This document shows, piece by piece, positions 1 to 8,348 of a stretch of DNA of 64,000 nucleotides. The position numbers were made by a program, and so were the translations under genes. Numbering within the stretch: the stretch's first letter is position 1; every line of letters begins with the position of its first letter. Source of the stretch: Blautia luti (GTDB taxonomy: Bacteria; Bacillota; Clostridia; Lachnospirales; Lachnospiraceae); the NCBI RefSeq assembly GCF_033096465.1, contig NZ_AP028156.1:553501-617500 (forward strand), in the 5' to 3' direction. The notes under the pieces were generated by a model. It had not been told where the DNA came from, ran no database searches, and was given only the letters and a program-made list of their open reading frames with translations.

Positions 1-602
1 TGGCCAATTATCTGTATCAGCATCCGGAGACTGCTTTTTATAATATTAAACGTTATCTGCTTGGCAGTGTGGGAGATGATCTTGAAAGTCGTTTTATGAC
101 GCCATTTGATGTTGGATGGGATTTCCTTGTGAAATTTAATCATGATTTTACCGGAAAAGATGCTCTTTTGAAACTTGCTGAAGAAAAACGCAGAACAGCA
201 GTAACTCTTGAATGGAATGGAGAGGATGTAGGAAAAATTTTTACTACGAAACTGATTCCGGGAGAGGAACCTTGTGAAGATATTTCCGTACAGAGTGATG
301 TATTCTGGAATGAACAGCCGGAAGAACCAGGATTCACTTATAGAGCAGATAAGGTATTTGCCGGAGAAAACCAGATTGGCATTTCATCTGGAAGAATAAT
401 TTCCTATAATTACAATAGTATGATTTCTCTTGGATTTATTAATCCTAAATATGCAAAAGAAGGAACGAAACTGGAAATTTTGTGGGGGACTCCTGGTACG
501 CGTCAGATGAAAGTACGTGCAACAGTAAAAAAACTTCCTTATAATAGCGAGTTTATCCGCAATGAAAACAAAGATGTAGAAGAAATTCCTCATTTATTCT
601 AA
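1..602 (+). CDS. Aminomethyltransferase (GcvT-like) C-terminal part, 5' truncated by window
   Basis: The reading frame is open from base 3, so the gene starts before the window; about 200 C-terminal residues are seen. The segment PFDVGWDFLVKFNHDFTGK followed by a beta-rich tail resembles the C-terminal barrel of the folate-binding GcvT/YgfZ family, which includes glycine cleavage T-protein and the tetrahydrofolate-dependent vanillate/syringate O-demethylases (LigM, DesA). The following transporter and NmrA-type oxidoreductase fit a catabolic demethylase better than a glycine cleavage operon, because no gcvH or gcvP follows. Family assignment is from recalled similarity; the substrate is unknown. 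Confidence 0.6.
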   Translation, partial: ANYLYQHPETAFYNIKRYLLGSVGDDLESRFMTPFDVGWDFLVKFNHDFTGKDALLKLAEEKRRTAVTLEWNGEDVGKIFTTKLIPGEEPCEDISVQSDVFWNEQPEEPGFTYRADKVFAGENQIGISSGRIISYNYNSMISLGFINPKYAKEGTKLEILWGTPGTRQMKVRATVKKLPYNSEFIRNENKDVEEIPHLF

Positions 603-613
603 GGTTTAACAGG

Positions 614-642
614 GGGCGGCTGTTTTACGACAGCCGCTTTTC
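614..642 (+). terminator. Hairpin terminator after the aminomethyltransferase gene
   Basis: GCGGCTGT and ACAGCCGC arms around a short loop, followed by TTTT. It sits 12 bases after the stop codon and just ahead of the next gene's ribosome binding site, so it may only partly terminate. Confidence 0.6.
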
Positions 643-668
643 ATATATTGTTTGGAAGGAGATACATA

Positions 669-1862
669 TTGAATAAAAAACAGAAATATACATTTATAAG
701 TCTTATGCTGGCATCTACTGTTGCTGCTTATGCTCAATATCAGATGAATGTGTTTTCGATTGATCTGATAACAGCGTATCAAATATCTGCTTCTCGTTTT
801 GCGTTTTTATTTACTGCACCAATGCTTCCGGCAATTTTTCTGAGCATTCCATTGGGAAAATTGTCTGATAAAATTGGCTATAGAAATGCAATACAGTTGG
901 GACTTGCTTTTACTATATTAGGACTTACAGGTCGTATTTTTGCAGAAAGTTATTCTACACTATGGATTTGTATGGCATTTAGTGGCGCATCTTCTATTAC
1001 ACTGTTTGTTAATAGCGCAAGAGTATTGGAAGAAGTAGTTCCTGCAGAAAAATCAGTTTTATTTATGGGAATATATACTACGGCCAGTATGCTTGCGCAG
1101 ACTTTTGCAACTGCAACATCTGCAGTTTTGTATTCAACATTACAAAAAGCTTATGTTGGAGCATTAGTATACGCAGTTGTAATTACTGTTATATGGGCAG
1201 GGAACTATTGTATAGAGAAAGAAAATGCTGAAAATACAGAATTCAGAAATGCAGATAGATCTTCAGAGCAAAAAGGAAAATTTTCGGAAGTTCTGAGCTG
1301 CAAAGGTATCTGGTTTACTGCAATCAGTTTATTCTGTATTCTGGGAGCGACTATTACATTAAATACATTTCTTCCAGCAGCACTTATGGAAATTCATGGA
1401 TTTTCTAAATCGCAGGCAGGTACTGTTGCATCTATGATATCATTTGGAAATATGTTTGGTGCAGTTATAGGGCCCGTTTTGTATCGAAAGTTAAAGAAAT
1501 TTTCAAGACTTATCTTTTTATTTGGAGGAATTTCTATTATAGGATGTATTGAGGGATGGATGCTTCATGAACAAATCCTTATGATAATTATATATTTTAT
1601 TACAGGGATTGCTATTGGAGGTGCAATGCCAATTTATTTTACAATGCCGATTAGATTAAGAGAAATTTCATCTGATAATATTTCTACAGCAGGAGGGTTG
1701 ATTACAACATTTCAGTTAGGTGGAGCGGTAATAGTTCCATCTTATATGATTGCTCCAATTGCAGGAAATAATTATTCAGAAATTTTTATCCTGACTGCAG
1801 TTGTGATTGCAATTGCTGTTGGATTGGGTGTATTGCTTGAAAAAGAACTGGTTAAATTGTAG
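669..1862 (+). CDS. MFS transporter
   Basis: A 397-residue hydrophobic protein with about 12 predicted membrane segments and the MFS loop motif GKLSDKIGYRNA after the second segment, so it is a major facilitator superfamily permease of the inner membrane. The TTG start at 669 is chosen because AAGGAG lies 8 bases upstream; an in-frame TTG at 648 has no ribosome binding site. It follows the GcvT-like gene and is followed after 19 bases by the NmrA-like gene, so the three probably work on the same small organic (perhaps methoxylated aromatic) substrate. That role is inference. Confidence 0.8.
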   Translation: MNKKQKYTFISLMLASTVAAYAQYQMNVFSIDLITAYQISASRFAFLFTAPMLPAIFLSIPLGKLSDKIGYRNAIQLGLAFTILGLTGRIFAESYSTLWICMAFSGASSITLFVNSARVLEEVVPAEKSVLFMGIYTTASMLAQTFATATSAVLYSTLQKAYVGALVYAVVITVIWAGNYCIEKENAENTEFRNADRSSEQKGKFSEVLSCKGIWFTAISLFCILGATITLNTFLPAALMEIHGFSKSQAGTVASMISFGNMFGAVIGPVLYRKLKKFSRLIFLFGGISIIGCIEGWMLHEQILMIIIYFITGIAIGGAMPIYFTMPIRLREISSDNISTAGGLITTFQLGGAVIVPSYMIAPIAGNNYSEIFILTAVVIAIAVGLGVLLEKELVKL

Positions 1863-1881
1863 TAGAAAGGAAGTACTGATT

Positions 1882-2826
1882 ATGAAAAAAATATTGCTTA
1901 ATGGTGTTGATGGAAATTTCGGAGGAAAATCTGCCGGAATACTTCTGGAAAAATATCCTCATGAGGATTTGATTTTTACTGCACCAAGAGAAAAAGCACT
2001 TAAAAAGTACAAAGAAATGGGAATTGAAACAAGGGTGGCTGATTTTAATAATGCAGAAACTCTTGTGGAAACATTTAAAGGAGCAGATACTGTTGTATTG
2101 ATTTCCATGCCTTTTGTAGGATCTAAAAGAAGAGCTGCACATAAAACTGCAATTGATGCAGCCGTACGTGCCGGTGTCAAAAAGCTGGTGTATACTTCTA
2201 TTGTAGGAGCTGGTGAAAAAGATATTAATACATATGAGGTAAATGATCATGTCTGGACAGAAAATTATATCAAAGAACAACCGATACATTATCTGATTCT
2301 TCGTGATTCGCAGTATGCCGAGGCAATGGTTTCTTCTTTTGTAGAAGCATATGAGAGAACTAATGGAGTTCTGGCAAATAATATGGGTGAAGGAAAGATG
2401 GCGTTTATATCTCGTGACGATTGCGCAACAGCTGCAGCATATGCGGCAATGTCTGAAGATATTGATAAAGTTTTGAATATTAATGGAGCAGAGCTGTTAA
2501 CAATTGCTGATTTTCTCGAAATTGCCTCAGAAGTAACAGGGAAGAAAGTGGTATATAAATATATTACGGATGATGAGATGTATGCATATTTTGATTCAAT
2601 CGGAGTGCCCAGAACAACAGAAGAAATGTGGGCTGATACGGCAAAGAATTTTCCGTTTTGTTCTGATGGAATGGTTACTTTCGGGAAAGCAATCCGTCAA
2701 AATCAGATGAGTGTTTATACGAATGATTTTGAAAAACTGACAGGCAGAAAACCATTGTTTGTTAGACAGATTTTTGAAGATTTTTCGAATCATCTTATCG
2801 GTAACAGGACTTCAACAGATAATTAA
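1882..2826 (+). CDS. NmrA-family NAD(P)-binding oxidoreductase
   Basis: A 314-residue protein starting at ATG 1882 behind GAAAGGAAG. The N-terminus has a Rossmann-type opening (ILLNGVDGNFGGKSAGILL), and the rest resembles atypical short-chain dehydrogenases of the NmrA/HSCARG group and QorB-like quinone reductases (KKLVYTSIVGAG segment). It probably binds NAD(P)H in the cytoplasm; substrate and direction are not visible. Last gene of the apparent three-gene operon. Confidence 0.75.
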   Translation: MKKILLNGVDGNFGGKSAGILLEKYPHEDLIFTAPREKALKKYKEMGIETRVADFNNAETLVETFKGADTVVLISMPFVGSKRRAAHKTAIDAAVRAGVKKLVYTSIVGAGEKDINTYEVNDHVWTENYIKEQPIHYLILRDSQYAEAMVSSFVEAYERTNGVLANNMGEGKMAFISRDDCATAAAYAAMSEDIDKVLNINGAELLTIADFLEIASEVTGKKVVYKYITDDEMYAYFDSIGVPRTTEEMWADTAKNFPFCSDGMVTFGKAIRQNQMSVYTNDFEKLTGRKPLFVRQIFEDFSNHLIGNRTSTDN

Positions 2827-2861
2827 TGGAAAGTATAAGAAGCCTTTATTATTGTGCATGA

Positions 2862-3518
2862 AATAGACAGGAATATCTTTTTTTAATAAAGAATTTTCAC
2901 CACTTTACAACTTTTTCTGTTCCGACAGCAGATACCTTATTTCTGCTGATATTATCCATACTGACCTTAGAATCCGCACATTCCATCCGGTTTCTGTATC
3001 AGCATTTTTTATCCGGAATAACGGAGAAATCACTGAATGTATTTTATTATGCATGTTCCTATGCAAAGGTTGATTATTCCAGATTTATGAATACCACTGT
3101 CAGGATTACTTTGAAGTTGATACCAGATTCATTGCAGACGCAGCATGTATTTCTGTGCGTGGATGATACGATGGTATCTAAATTTGGCACAAAATTTGAA
3201 AATGTTTCAAAACTGTTTGACCATGCTGCACAGACCGGTCGTCGGGGACGTCCTGCCAAACATGGAAAATATCTTTCTGCTGAAACAGATTTTACGTTTT
3301 CCAATGAAAAGAGCGGGGATTATTATACCGGTGTCCGCCGGGTTCTCGCTAAAATCTTTGGCAATAGGGAAGTCCTTGCCTATGTCACTGCCACAGAAAA
3401 AGAACATGGTACAAAACGACTGTTTTTCAGTACCATTTTCCCGGAAGATCTGCAGATTTTCTGTGCATGGCAGGAAAAAGCACCATTGGACCAGACCGGA
3501 AGTGACCGTGTGAAATAG
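2862..3518 (+). pseudogene. Decayed DDE transposase gene (IS4/IS701-like) with internal deletion
   Basis: The frame is open from 2862 to 3518 but has no credible start with a ribosome binding site. The translation includes VFLCVDDTMVSKFGTKFE, a DDE-transposase-like segment, and FSNEKSGDYYTGVRRVLAKIF further on. The first half passes abruptly at FDHAA into TGRRGRPAKHGK, which suggests loss of the middle of the gene, and the C-terminal third is missing after SDRVK. I recall similar full-length transposases in Lachnospiraceae; the exact IS family is uncertain. No terminal inverted repeats were identified. Confidence 0.6.
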
Positions 3519-3680
3519 CTTTACCCTAAAATAGATTTATGATATTATTTAACAAATACATTAAAATGAAATGTTAAACTGAATTGCGAGGCAGTTATTG
3601 GTTATGAATCAGTAAACAACGAAGCAGATGATTTTTTGCTTGGGTAAGATATTATAGATTTATTTTATGGAGGAAAACAG

Positions 3681-4421
3681 ATGAAAAGAATTGGCCTTGT
3701 AGTTGCATATGACGGCACAAACTACTGCGGCTGGCAGACACAGCCAAACGGAATTACCGTGCAGGGGGTATTAAATGATACATTGTCCGAGCTTCTGGGA
3801 GAGAAAATAGAAACTATCGGTGCAAGCCGTACAGATGCAGGTGTTCATGCCATGGGAAATGTGGCAGTATTTGACACTGACACACGCATCCCGGGAGAAA
3901 AGATTTCTTATGCACTGAACCAGCGGCTTCCGGAAGATATCCGTATTCAGCTCTCCGAAGAAGTAGAACCGGATTTCCATCCCCGCTACTGCGACAGCGA
4001 AAAAACATATGAATACCGCATCCTGAACCGCAAATTCCCGGTTCCGACAGAGCGCTTATACACCTATTTCTATCACTATAAACTGGATGTAGATAAGATG
4101 AAAGCTGCAACCTCATACCTGATTGGACAGCATGATTTTGCTTCTTTTTGCGGTGCAAAAGCGCAGGTAAAAACAACCATTCGTACAGTAACAGGAATTG
4201 ATGTATGGCGTGACGGAGACATCGTAACTATCCGTGTAACAGGAACAGGATTCCTTTACAATATGGTTCGTATTATCGCAGGAACGTTGATAGAAGTAGG
4301 AAACGGTCAATATCCACCGGAGAGAGTAAAGACAATCCTGGAAGCTTGCAACCGCGAAACGGCAGGCCCGACAGCTCCGGCACAGGGATTAACATTGATG
4401 GGAATTGAATTTTTTGACTGA
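3681..4421 (+). CDS. truA: tRNA pseudouridine synthase A
   Basis: A 246-residue protein, the usual TruA length, that converts uridines 38-40 of the tRNA anticodon arm to pseudouridine. The motif GASRTDAGVHAMG carries the catalytic aspartate at D52, and the C-terminal GTGFLYNMVRIIAGTL is the conserved second-half motif. ATG 3681 follows GGAGG (3668-3672). It lies upstream of rplM-rpsI, a standard Firmicutes order, but is separated from them by a strong terminator and a new promoter. Confidence 0.96.
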   Translation: MKRIGLVVAYDGTNYCGWQTQPNGITVQGVLNDTLSELLGEKIETIGASRTDAGVHAMGNVAVFDTDTRIPGEKISYALNQRLPEDIRIQLSEEVEPDFHPRYCDSEKTYEYRILNRKFPVPTERLYTYFYHYKLDVDKMKAATSYLIGQHDFASFCGAKAQVKTTIRTVTGIDVWRDGDIVTIRVTGTGFLYNMVRIIAGTLIEVGNGQYPPERVKTILEACNRETAGPTAPAQGLTLMGIEFFD

Positions 4422-4440
4422 TCTATAAAATGTAAAAATT

Positions 4441-4497
4441 ATTGCATGCTACATTTTTTCAGACTGAATGACTGAAATGTAGCATGCAATTTTTTTA
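4441..4497 (+). terminator. truA terminator
   Basis: A perfect 16-bp stem (ATTGCATGCTACATTT with its complement at 4475-4490), an 18-base loop and a run of T. It ends truA transcription 19 bases after the stop codon. Confidence 0.9.
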
Positions 4498-4566
4498 TAA
4501 CAATGAGTATGGAAAACAAAAAATGGGGGAGTAACGAAAAAAGTTGAAAAAACGACACAAAACCTA

Positions 4567-4595
4567 TTGACAGAACAGGGCCCTTATAATATAAT
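4567..4595 (+). promoter_or_regulatory. rplM-rpsI promoter
   Basis: Consensus -35 TTGACA (4567-4572), a 17-base spacer, and consensus -10 TATAAT (4590-4595). Transcription should start near 4602, giving a leader of about 165 nt. Confidence 0.85.
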
Positions 4596-4601
4596 AACCC
4601 A

Positions 4602-4767
4602 ATGTGACGTAGTGCGAAATGCTTAAGCCAATAGCCCAGGCGAAAGTATTTATCAGCGGTTTCGGACATTTCCGCGTTTCTTAGCACCGGCGTTTCCAAT
4701 AACTTATATTCGCGGGAAATTCCGCGGTTAATTAAACTATCGTTGATAAATAACAGGAGGTAAAACC
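4602..4767 (+). promoter_or_regulatory. Untranslated leader of the rplM-rpsI operon, possible L13-type autoregulatory leader
   Basis: About 165 nt without an ORF, containing several GC-rich segments able to pair (for example GCGGTTTCGGACATTTCCGC and CGCGGGAAATTCCGCG), ending in the AGGAGG ribosome binding site of rplM. Firmicutes rplM operons often have an L13 leader that mediates autoregulation; whether this one matches that family needs a covariance-model search. No intrinsic terminator is obvious inside it. Confidence 0.45.
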
Positions 4768-5196
4768 ATGCAGACTTATATGGCTAATCCAGATAAAATC
4801 GAAAGAAAATGGTATGTAGTTGACGCTGATGGATGTACTCTTGGCCGTCTGGCTTCCGGAGTAGCAAGCGTTTTAAGAGGAAAAAATAAACCACAGTTTA
4901 CACCACACGTAGACACAGGTGATTATGTAATCATCGTAAACGCTGACAAGATTAAAGTTACAGGTAAGAAATTAAACCAGAAAATCTACTACAATCACTC
5001 CGATTATGTAGGTGGAATGAGAGAAACCACATTAAAAGAAATGTTAGCAAAGAAACCTGAGAGAGTTATCGAGCTCGCAGTTAAAGGTATGCTTCCAAAA
5101 GGACCTTTAGGAAGAAGCATGTACAAGAAACTTTTCGTATATGCAGGACCGGAACACAAACATGAAGCTCAGAAACCAGAAGCTTTAACATTTTAA
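4768..5196 (+). CDS. rplM: 50S ribosomal protein L13
   Basis: 142 residues, the family's normal length, with the conserved opening [19 protein letters not shown] and the [16 protein letters not shown] motif. It binds 23S rRNA early in 50S assembly. ATG 4768 follows AGGAGG; rpsI starts 17 bases downstream in the same operon. Confidence 0.98.
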   Translation: MQTYMANPDKIERKWYVVDADGCTLGRLASGVASVLRGKNKPQFTPHVDTGDYVIIVNADKIKVTGKKLNQKIYYNHSDYVGGMRETTLKEMLAKKPERVIELAVKGMLPKGPLGRSMYKKLFVYAGPEHKHEAQKPEALTF

Positions 5197-5213
5197 TTAG
5201 GAGGTAGAAAACA

Positions 5214-5606
5214 TTGGCTAGCGCAAAATTCTACGGAACAGGAAGAAGAAAAAAATCAATCGCAAGAGTTTATCTTGTACCTGGAACCGGTAAGATCACA
5301 ATCAATAAAAGAGATATCGATGAATATTTTGGATTAGATACACTGAAAGTTATCGTTCGTCAGCCTTTAACTGCAACAGAAACAGAAGGCAAATTTGACG
5401 TATTAGTTAACGTTCATGGTGGTGGATACACAGGACAGGCTGGTGCCATCAGACATGGTGTTGCAAGAGCCCTTCTTCAGGCAGACAACGATTACAGACC
5501 AGTTCTGAAGGCTGCTGGATTCTTAACACGTGACCCACGTATGAAAGAACGTAAGAAATACGGTCTCAAAGCAGCTCGTCGCGCTCCGCAGTTCAGCAAG
5601 CGATAA
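5214..5606 (+). CDS. rpsI: 30S ribosomal protein S9, target gene of the ICE
   Basis: 130 residues from a TTG start behind [24 protein letters not shown] at the N-terminus and the conserved basic tail ending FSKR, which reaches the P-site tRNA on the ribosome. The last 17 codons lie in the direct repeat shared with the right end of the ICE. Three neighbouring codons (CGC GCT CCG) differ from the right-end copy (AGA GCA CCT) but encode the same Arg-Ala-Pro. The reading frame is therefore undamaged by the integration. Confidence 0.97.
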   Translation: MASAKFYGTGRRKKSIARVYLVPGTGKITINKRDIDEYFGLDTLKVIVRQPLTATETEGKFDVLVNVHGGGYTGQAGAIRHGVARALLQADNDYRPVLKAAGFLTRDPRMKERKKYGLKAARRAPQFSKR

Positions 5607-5608
5607 TC
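5557..5608 (+). repeat. attL: rpsI 3'-end direct repeat, left copy
   Basis: A 52-bp segment matching 56138-56189. A 23-bp identical block and a 20-bp identical block (CAGTTCAGCAAGCGATAATC) flank a 9-bp block that differs mostly at synonymous positions. It includes the rpsI stop codon. Strand exchange must have occurred in one of the identical blocks. Confidence 0.9.
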
Positions 5609-5636
5609 GACTGCTCAGACTATATCAAAATGGTTC

Positions 5637-5671
5637 AAAAAGCCCGGAAAATCAAGGCTTTCCGGGCTTTT
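5637..5671 (+). terminator. rpsI terminator on the element side
   Basis: AAAAGCCCGGAAA and TTTCCGGGCTTTT form a stem with a short loop. A closely similar stem with a different loop lies 21 bases after the right att repeat (56210-56246), so both junctions keep a terminator behind an rpsI tail. Confidence 0.9.
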
Positions 5672-5716
5672 GCTATATCTAAACGGGCTGATATGATTTG
5701 ACCAAATTTGGCAAAA

Positions 5717-5826
5717 CGAGAGCCGATTTCATCCAATTTTTAGTGGTCCGCAAGTGGTTAACTGGCTAAAAAGAGGGCAAAAAGAGGGGGAAGTGGTTCC
5801 CAAAGTGGTTAACCGAGAGCCGATTT
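5717..5826. repeat. Direct-repeat cluster at the ICE left end
   Basis: CGAGAGCCGATTT occurs at 5717-5729 and 5814-5826. AAGTGGTTAAC occurs at 5752-5762 and 5803-5813, with a partial copy AAGTGGTTCC at 5791-5800. Candidates are integrase arm-binding sites, ParB sites or replication-initiator sites; the sequence alone does not decide. From 5609 to 6070 there is no gene, only terminators and these repeats. Confidence 0.6.
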
Positions 5827-5987
5827 TTGGGGTGCTTTTCAGCCCTCCTTCCCCTCGTTTTTTGGCTGTGGCAGTTTGGCATAGTTTGAGCTAATTTGAA
5901 CAATTGAATATGAATTTGATGTAGCACACAGTATAAATGCTGGGTGCTTTTTTCATTTCAGGAACTCGTATTCCGGCGATAGAAAGA

Positions 5988-6026
5988 GCCGTCACTTCAC
6001 TGTTAATTTTGAAGTGGCGGCTTTTT
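5988..6026 (+). terminator. Hairpin terminator/attenuator upstream of parA
   Basis: GCCGTCACTTCA pairs perfectly with TGAAGTGGCGGC around a 10-base loop, then TTTTT. It lies 45 bases before parA, so it either shields the ICE from rpsI read-through or attenuates ICE transcription. Confidence 0.75.
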
Positions 6027-6070
6027 CTATTTCCAGAAACAACAGCAACAATCAGAAATGAGGTGAAGTC

Positions 6071-6892
6071 ATGAACACACAAATCATCGCCATCGCCAAC
6101 CAGAAAGGCGGCGTTGGCAAAACAACAACCTGTGCCAACTTGGGAATCGGGCTGGCGCAGGCCGGAAAGAAAGTCCTGCTGATCGACGGAGACCCGCAAG
6201 GCAGCCTGACGATCAGCTTGGGCAATCCGCAACCAGACAAGCTGCCATTTACACTGTCGGATGCAATGGGCAAAATTCTGATGGATCAGCCTATACGCCC
6301 CGGAGAAGGTATTCTGCATCATGTAGAAGGCGTTGACCTGATGCCTGCGGATATTCAGCTTTCCGGTATGGAGGTTTCTCTGGTAAACGCCATGAGCCGT
6401 GAAACGATTTTACGGCAATACCTGGACACACTGAAGGGACAATATTCCCATATCCTGATTGACTGTCAGCCTTCGTTGGGGATGCTTACGGTCAATGCGC
6501 TGGCGGCTGCGAATAGGATCATCATTCCCGTTCAGGCAGAGTATCTGCCCGCTAAAGGGCTGGAACAGCTGCTCTCCACGGTAAACAAGGTAAAGAGGCA
6601 AATCAACCCCAAGCTCCAGATTGACGGTATCCTGCTGACGATGGTGGACAGCCGAACCAACTTTGCCAAAGAGATTTCCGCGCTCCTGCGGGAGACCTAT
6701 GGCAGCAAGATCAAAGTATTCGGCACAGAGATCCCCCATTCTGTCCGTGCAAAGGAAATCAGCGCAGAGGGAAAAAGTATTTTCGCCCATGACCCTGGCG
6801 GCAAGGTGGCAGAGGGGTATCGAAATCTGACGAAGGAGGTGTTGAAACTTGAAAAGCAGCGCGAAAAAAATAGAGCTGGCCTCGGTAGATGA
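6071..6892 (+). CDS. ParA/Soj-type partition ATPase
   Basis: 273 residues with the deviant Walker A motif KGGVGKTT at residues 12-19, the DGDPQGS motif near residue 40, and the IDCQPSLGMLTVNAL segment. In ICEs of this type ParA with ParB helps maintain the circular form. ATG 6071 follows GAGGTGAAGTC. It overlaps parB by 44 bases in another frame, so the two are translationally coupled. Confidence 0.93.
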   Translation: MNTQIIAIANQKGGVGKTTTCANLGIGLAQAGKKVLLIDGDPQGSLTISLGNPQPDKLPFTLSDAMGKILMDQPIRPGEGILHHVEGVDLMPADIQLSGMEVSLVNAMSRETILRQYLDTLKGQYSHILIDCQPSLGMLTVNALAAANRIIIPVQAEYLPAKGLEQLLSTVNKVKRQINPKLQIDGILLTMVDSRTNFAKEISALLRETYGSKIKVFGTEIPHSVRAKEISAEGKSIFAHDPGGKVAEGYRNLTKEVLKLEKQREKNRAGLGR

Positions 6893-7778
6893 TCTGTTCT
6901 CCACCGAAGAAGGCCGTCAGGATGCAAAGCTGGAAAAGATTCAGGAGATTCCGCTGTCTGAACTGCATCCCTTTAAGAACCACCCATTCAAAGTCAAGGA
7001 TGACGAAGCAATGATGGAAACCGCAGACAGTATCAAACAGTATGGTGTACTGGTTCCTGCGATTGCCCGCCCTGACCCGGAGGGTGGTTATGAACTGGTG
7101 GCCGGACACAGGCGGCACAGAGCCAGTGAGCTGGCAGAAAAGGAGACCATGCCGGTCATTGTTCGGGATTTAGATGATGATGCCGCCACGATCATTATGG
7201 TTGACAGCAATCTGCAACGCGAAAGTCTCCTCCCAAGTGAAAGAGCCTTTGCTTACAAGATGAAACTGGATGCCATGAAAAGACAGGCTGGCAGACCGAG
7301 TAAAGAAAATGTGTCCCAAGTTGGGACACAAAAGCGATCAGACCAGTTGCTTGCTGAACAGGTGGGGCAAAGTCGAAATCAAATTCAGCGCTATATCCGT
7401 CTGACAGAGCTGATTCCTGAATTGATGGACATGGTGGATGAAAAGAAAATTGCCTTAAATCCTGCTTATGAGCTGTCCTTTCTCAAAAAGGAGGAACAGG
7501 TAGACCTGTTGGACGCGATGGACAGCGAACAGGCTACCCCTTCTCTTTCTCAAGCCCAGCGGCTTAAAAAATACAGTCAGGAGGGGCATCTGACCCTCGA
7601 TATGATGCGTGTCATCATGGGTGAGGAAAAGAAAAGCGATCTGGACCGAGTGACATTTACCTCTGACACCTTGCGGAAGTATTTTCCTAAAAGCTATACG
7701 CCCCAGCGGATGCAGGAGACCATTATCAAGCTATTGGAACAATGGCAGCGTAAACGTCAGAGAGACCAGGAGCGATGA
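6849..7778 (+). CDS. ParB/Spo0J-type DNA-binding protein
   Basis: 309 residues from TTG 6849, chosen because GAAGGAGGT lies just upstream, inside the end of parA. The ParB nuclease-like N-domain is visible with HPFKNHPF and the box motif ELVAGHRRHRASELA (residues about 80-95), followed by SNLQRESLLPSERAFAYKM and an HTH region. It should bind a centromere-like site and work with the upstream ParA. Confidence 0.92.
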   Translation: MKSSAKKIELASVDDLFSTEEGRQDAKLEKIQEIPLSELHPFKNHPFKVKDDEAMMETADSIKQYGVLVPAIARPDPEGGYELVAGHRRHRASELAEKETMPVIVRDLDDDAATIIMVDSNLQRESLLPSERAFAYKMKLDAMKRQAGRPSKENVSQVGTQKRSDQLLAEQVGQSRNQIQRYIRLTELIPELMDMVDEKKIALNPAYELSFLKKEEQVDLLDAMDSEQATPSLSQAQRLKKYSQEGHLTLDMMRVIMGEEKKSDLDRVTFTSDTLRKYFPKSYTPQRMQETIIKLLEQWQRKRQRDQER

Positions 7779-7790
7779 AAGGAGCCGCCT

Positions 7791-8066
7791 ATGAAAGATA
7801 TTTCAGCCCGTGAGCTGAAAGGACACAACATTCTCGCCGTAGAGAGGTTTTGGGATAACACCCGCTGGATGATTGAGTTTTCCGTCCTGCGTCCCAGCAC
7901 AGCTTACGGCAGCCCCGGAGAGGAAATGCGGCTGTTTTTGACTGCGGACGGGTATCAGGCCGCCCTGCAAAGCCAGCAGCGCCGGGAGATCAAGATCAAG
8001 CGTTACGCTCGTGTGATTGAGGGACATATCCTCGATTTCAAACCGGGAAAACGCCGCCGCTCATAA
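7791..8066 (+). CDS. Small conserved ICE protein, paralogue of the 9257 gene
   Basis: 91 residues, ATG behind GGAGCC, 12 bases after parB. No known domain recognised. It aligns with the protein at 9257-9571 through a shared pattern: DxTRxMIxFxVL, then G-E-x-x-RLFL-T/S-x-x-GY-x-x-AL-x-S-Q, then IKI-x-x-A-x-V-x-x-G. This small soluble family accompanies Tn1549-type replication/partition genes; function unknown. Confidence 0.75.
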   Translation: MKDISARELKGHNILAVERFWDNTRWMIEFSVLRPSTAYGSPGEEMRLFLTADGYQAALQSQQRREIKIKRYARVIEGHILDFKPGKRRRS

Positions 8067-8089
8067 ACCCATACAACGAAAGGAAAGGA

Positions 8090-8281
8090 ATGACTATGTG
8101 TACGGTAAAGGAAATTCAAGAAGCAATCCGGGAAGATTGCAAATCTCAGCATGACATGGAATCAACGGATATTGACCGAGTGATGCAAACACTTCCTTTC
8201 GCCCAGGAGGAGCCATTTACAGAGGCGCGTCCTCGAAAGCCGCTGTTTTGGTTCTATGCAAGAAAATTTGAAAAGTGTTGA
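8090..8281 (+). CDS. Small hypothetical protein (63 aa)
   Basis: ATG 8090 follows GAAAGGAAAGG; a second in-frame ATG lies two codons later. Acidic first half (VKEIQEAIREDCKSQ) and a basic, aromatic tail. Not recognised. It is directly followed by a terminator, so it closes the parA-parB group. Confidence 0.6.
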   Translation: MTMCTVKEIQEAIREDCKSQHDMESTDIDRVMQTLPFAQEEPFTEARPRKPLFWFYARKFEKC

Positions 8282-8283
8282 AC

Positions 8284-8320
8284 ACCGCAATTCTTTGGAA
8301 TGAGGATTGCGGTTTTTTTG
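8284..8320 (+). terminator. Terminator after the parAB group
   Basis: ACCGCAAT and ATTGCGGT arms with a 14-base loop and a run of seven T. It overlaps the region just before the ribosome binding site of the next gene. Confidence 0.8.
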
Positions 8321-8348
8321 TACCCAAAATTCGGAAGGAGTGAGGTCG

